Position numbers and translations under genes: made by a program | The notes under the pieces: generated by a model | Seen by the model: the letters and a program-made list of their open reading frames with translations, nothing else | What the model was told of the DNA's origin: nothing | Database searches by the model: none | NCBI RefSeq assembly: GCF_900182915.1 | Contig: NZ_FXUG01000017.1 | Coordinates: forward strand, 1 to 64,000 | From: Neorhodopirellula lusitana | GTDB lineage: Bacteria; Planctomycetota; Planctomycetia; Pirellulales; Pirellulaceae | Direction of reading: 5' to 3' | Length of the DNA stretch: 64,000 nt | Shown here: in pieces, positions 63,054 to 64,000 of the stretch | How positions within the stretch are numbered: position 1 is the first letter of the stretch | Layout of the letters: every line of letters starts with the position of its first letter

Positions 63054-64000
63054 ATGATGCGAATCTCGATTCCCGCTCTTCTTTGTCTCTGTACGTTTGG
63101 GTGTCTCAGTGCGTTCGGGAACGCGGCCTTCGCCGCCCCAGCCGAATCCGCCAGCTCCCGTCAATCGCCTCCGAATATTTTGGTGATCTATGCCGACGAC
63201 CTCGGCTTCGGCGACCTCGGTTGCTACAACGCGAAATCAAAGATCCCGACGCCCCATCTGGATCGCTTGGCGGCGCAGGGGATGCGATTCACCGACGGAC
63301 ACTCGTCATCAGGTATCTGCACACCCAGTCGCTACGCCTTGCTGACCGGCCGACATCACTGGCGTGACTTTCATGGGATCGTCCAAGCGTTTGGTGAATC
63401 GGTGTTCCAGCCGGAACGTGTAACGATGCCTGAAATGCTAAGAGACTCTGGCTACCAAACGGCTGCTATCGGAAAGTGGCACCTTGGTTGGGACTGGAAC
63501 GCGATCAAGAAGCCAGGCGCCAAACCAATCCAAAGCGGCAAGCGTCCAGAATGGGGCCCCGAAGCTTTTGACTGGTCCAAGTCGATCCCCGATGGCCCGC
63601 TGGCACACGGTTTCGATCATTACTTCGGTGACACCGTAATCAACTTCCCACCTTATTGCTGGATCCAAGACGATCGTGTTGTTGAGCCACCGACCGAGCG
63701 GATGGACACTTCCAAGTGGAAGGCAATCAAAGAAGGTCGATGGGAATGTCGGCCGGGCCCTATGGCGGCGGGATGGGATCCATATCAGAACATCCCGACA
63801 ACGACTCAACGCGGCGTCGACTACATCAAGTCGCAAGCGAAGTCAGACCAACCGTTCTTCTTGTATTTCGCTTTTCCTTCACCGCACGCTCCGATCGTTC
63901 CCAACGACGAGTTTGACGGTAAGTCGCAAGCCGGACCGTACGGTGATTTTGTCGTTGAAACCGATGCAAGTTGCGGGCGGTTGCTGAAGGCTTTGGAGGA
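63054..64000 (+). CDS. Secreted sulfatase, N-terminal part (cut by window end)
   Basis: The frame from ATG 63054 (or 63057) runs open to the edge: at least 315 residues. It starts with a signal peptide (about 1-27) and continues with [19 protein letters not shown], metal-binding Asp-Asp near 40 and the formylglycine motif CTPSR (Cys89), then GRHHW near 98 and [11 protein letters not shown] near 138. Sulfatases with Cys are matured by a formylglycine-generating enzyme and remove sulfate from glycans. It fits planctomycete use of sulfated algal polysaccharides. The C-terminal half lies outside the window. Confidence 0.93.
   Translation, partial: MMRISIPALLCLCTFGCLSAFGNAAFAAPAESASSRQSPPNILVIYADDLGFGDLGCYNAKSKIPTPHLDRLAAQGMRFTDGHSSSGICTPSRYALLTGRHHWRDFHGIVQAFGESVFQPERVTMPEMLRDSGYQTAAIGKWHLGWDWNAIKKPGAKPIQSGKRPEWGPEAFDWSKSIPDGPLAHGFDHYFGDTVINFPPYCWIQDDRVVEPPTERMDTSKWKAIKEGRWECRPGPMAAGWDPYQNIPTTTQRGVDYIKSQAKSDQPFFLYFAFPSPHAPIVPNDEFDGKSQAGPYGDFVVETDASCGRLLKALE

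Noticed and set aside
1-64000. CRISPR array, rRNA genes or complete insertion sequence
   Set aside because: No regularly spaced direct repeats, rRNA signatures or intact transposase frames were seen in the window.

Overview
The window looks like a chromosomal segment of a Pirellulaceae-type planctomycete (Rhodopirellula or a close relative). The grounds are moderate GC, long proteins, a secreted CTPSR-type sulfatase, a sucrose-synthesis cluster, many secreted or membrane proteins, frequent GTG/TTG starts, and short hairpin repeats between genes. No similarity search was possible. Every assignment rests on motifs, gene order and reading-frame logic.

Layout. 1-1196: decayed nucleotidyltransferase gene and one doubtful small ORF. 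1197-31214: a long stretch dominated by ion and osmotic homeostasis. It holds a MscK-like mechanosensitive channel, a PP2C phosphatase with a cyclic-nucleotide-binding domain, a glutamate-receptor-like K+ channel beside a decayed copy of itself, CorA, CorC/HlyC, an SLC12-like permease, MgtE, a Ca2+/cation antiporter and a CdaA-type diadenylate cyclase fused to a YbbR domain. Peptide-modifying enzymes are interleaved: RimK with an RCK_C tail paired with an AstE/AspA-like deacylase, a circularly permuted ATP-grasp/alpha-E/transglutaminase operon, and a GNAT-nitrilase fusion. 31453-37731: a histidine kinase broken by one stop codon, its sigma-54 response regulator, a good sigma-54 promoter in front of an M42-like peptidase, glutaminase, and a zinc metallopeptidase.

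37732-41611: a degraded mobile-element scar ending at a tRNA-Val(GAC). It contains a tyrosine integrase with an in-frame stop, a TrwC/MobF relaxase N-terminus with a stop and a frameshift, a frameshifted DUF1016 nuclease, and Rhs and integrase scraps. 42130-45655: infC with no ATG start, a Tyr/Pro-rich secreted protein, a YpdA-like flavoprotein and a short outer-membrane barrel-like protein.

45978-64000: carbohydrate region. It contains a HAD phosphatase-TreZ trehalohydrolase fusion, fructokinase, sucrose-phosphate synthase/phosphatase, amylosucrase, GH92 mannosidase, a ROK kinase plus FucP-like permease operon, DUF2293, an enolase-superfamily enzyme and a sulfatase cut by the window end. The first four genes could together make, hydrolyse and recycle sucrose and trehalose, both common compatible solutes, which fits the osmotic theme of the first half.

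The least explained signal is a family of intergenic hairpin units (core AAGTC-GCCAA-GACTT) present about ten times between 13.4 and 36.7 kb, with base-pair-preserving changes at two loci. Several decayed genes have single-base lesions (32452, about 38892, 41014, 40465) that could be real mutations or sequence errors and deserve resequencing.
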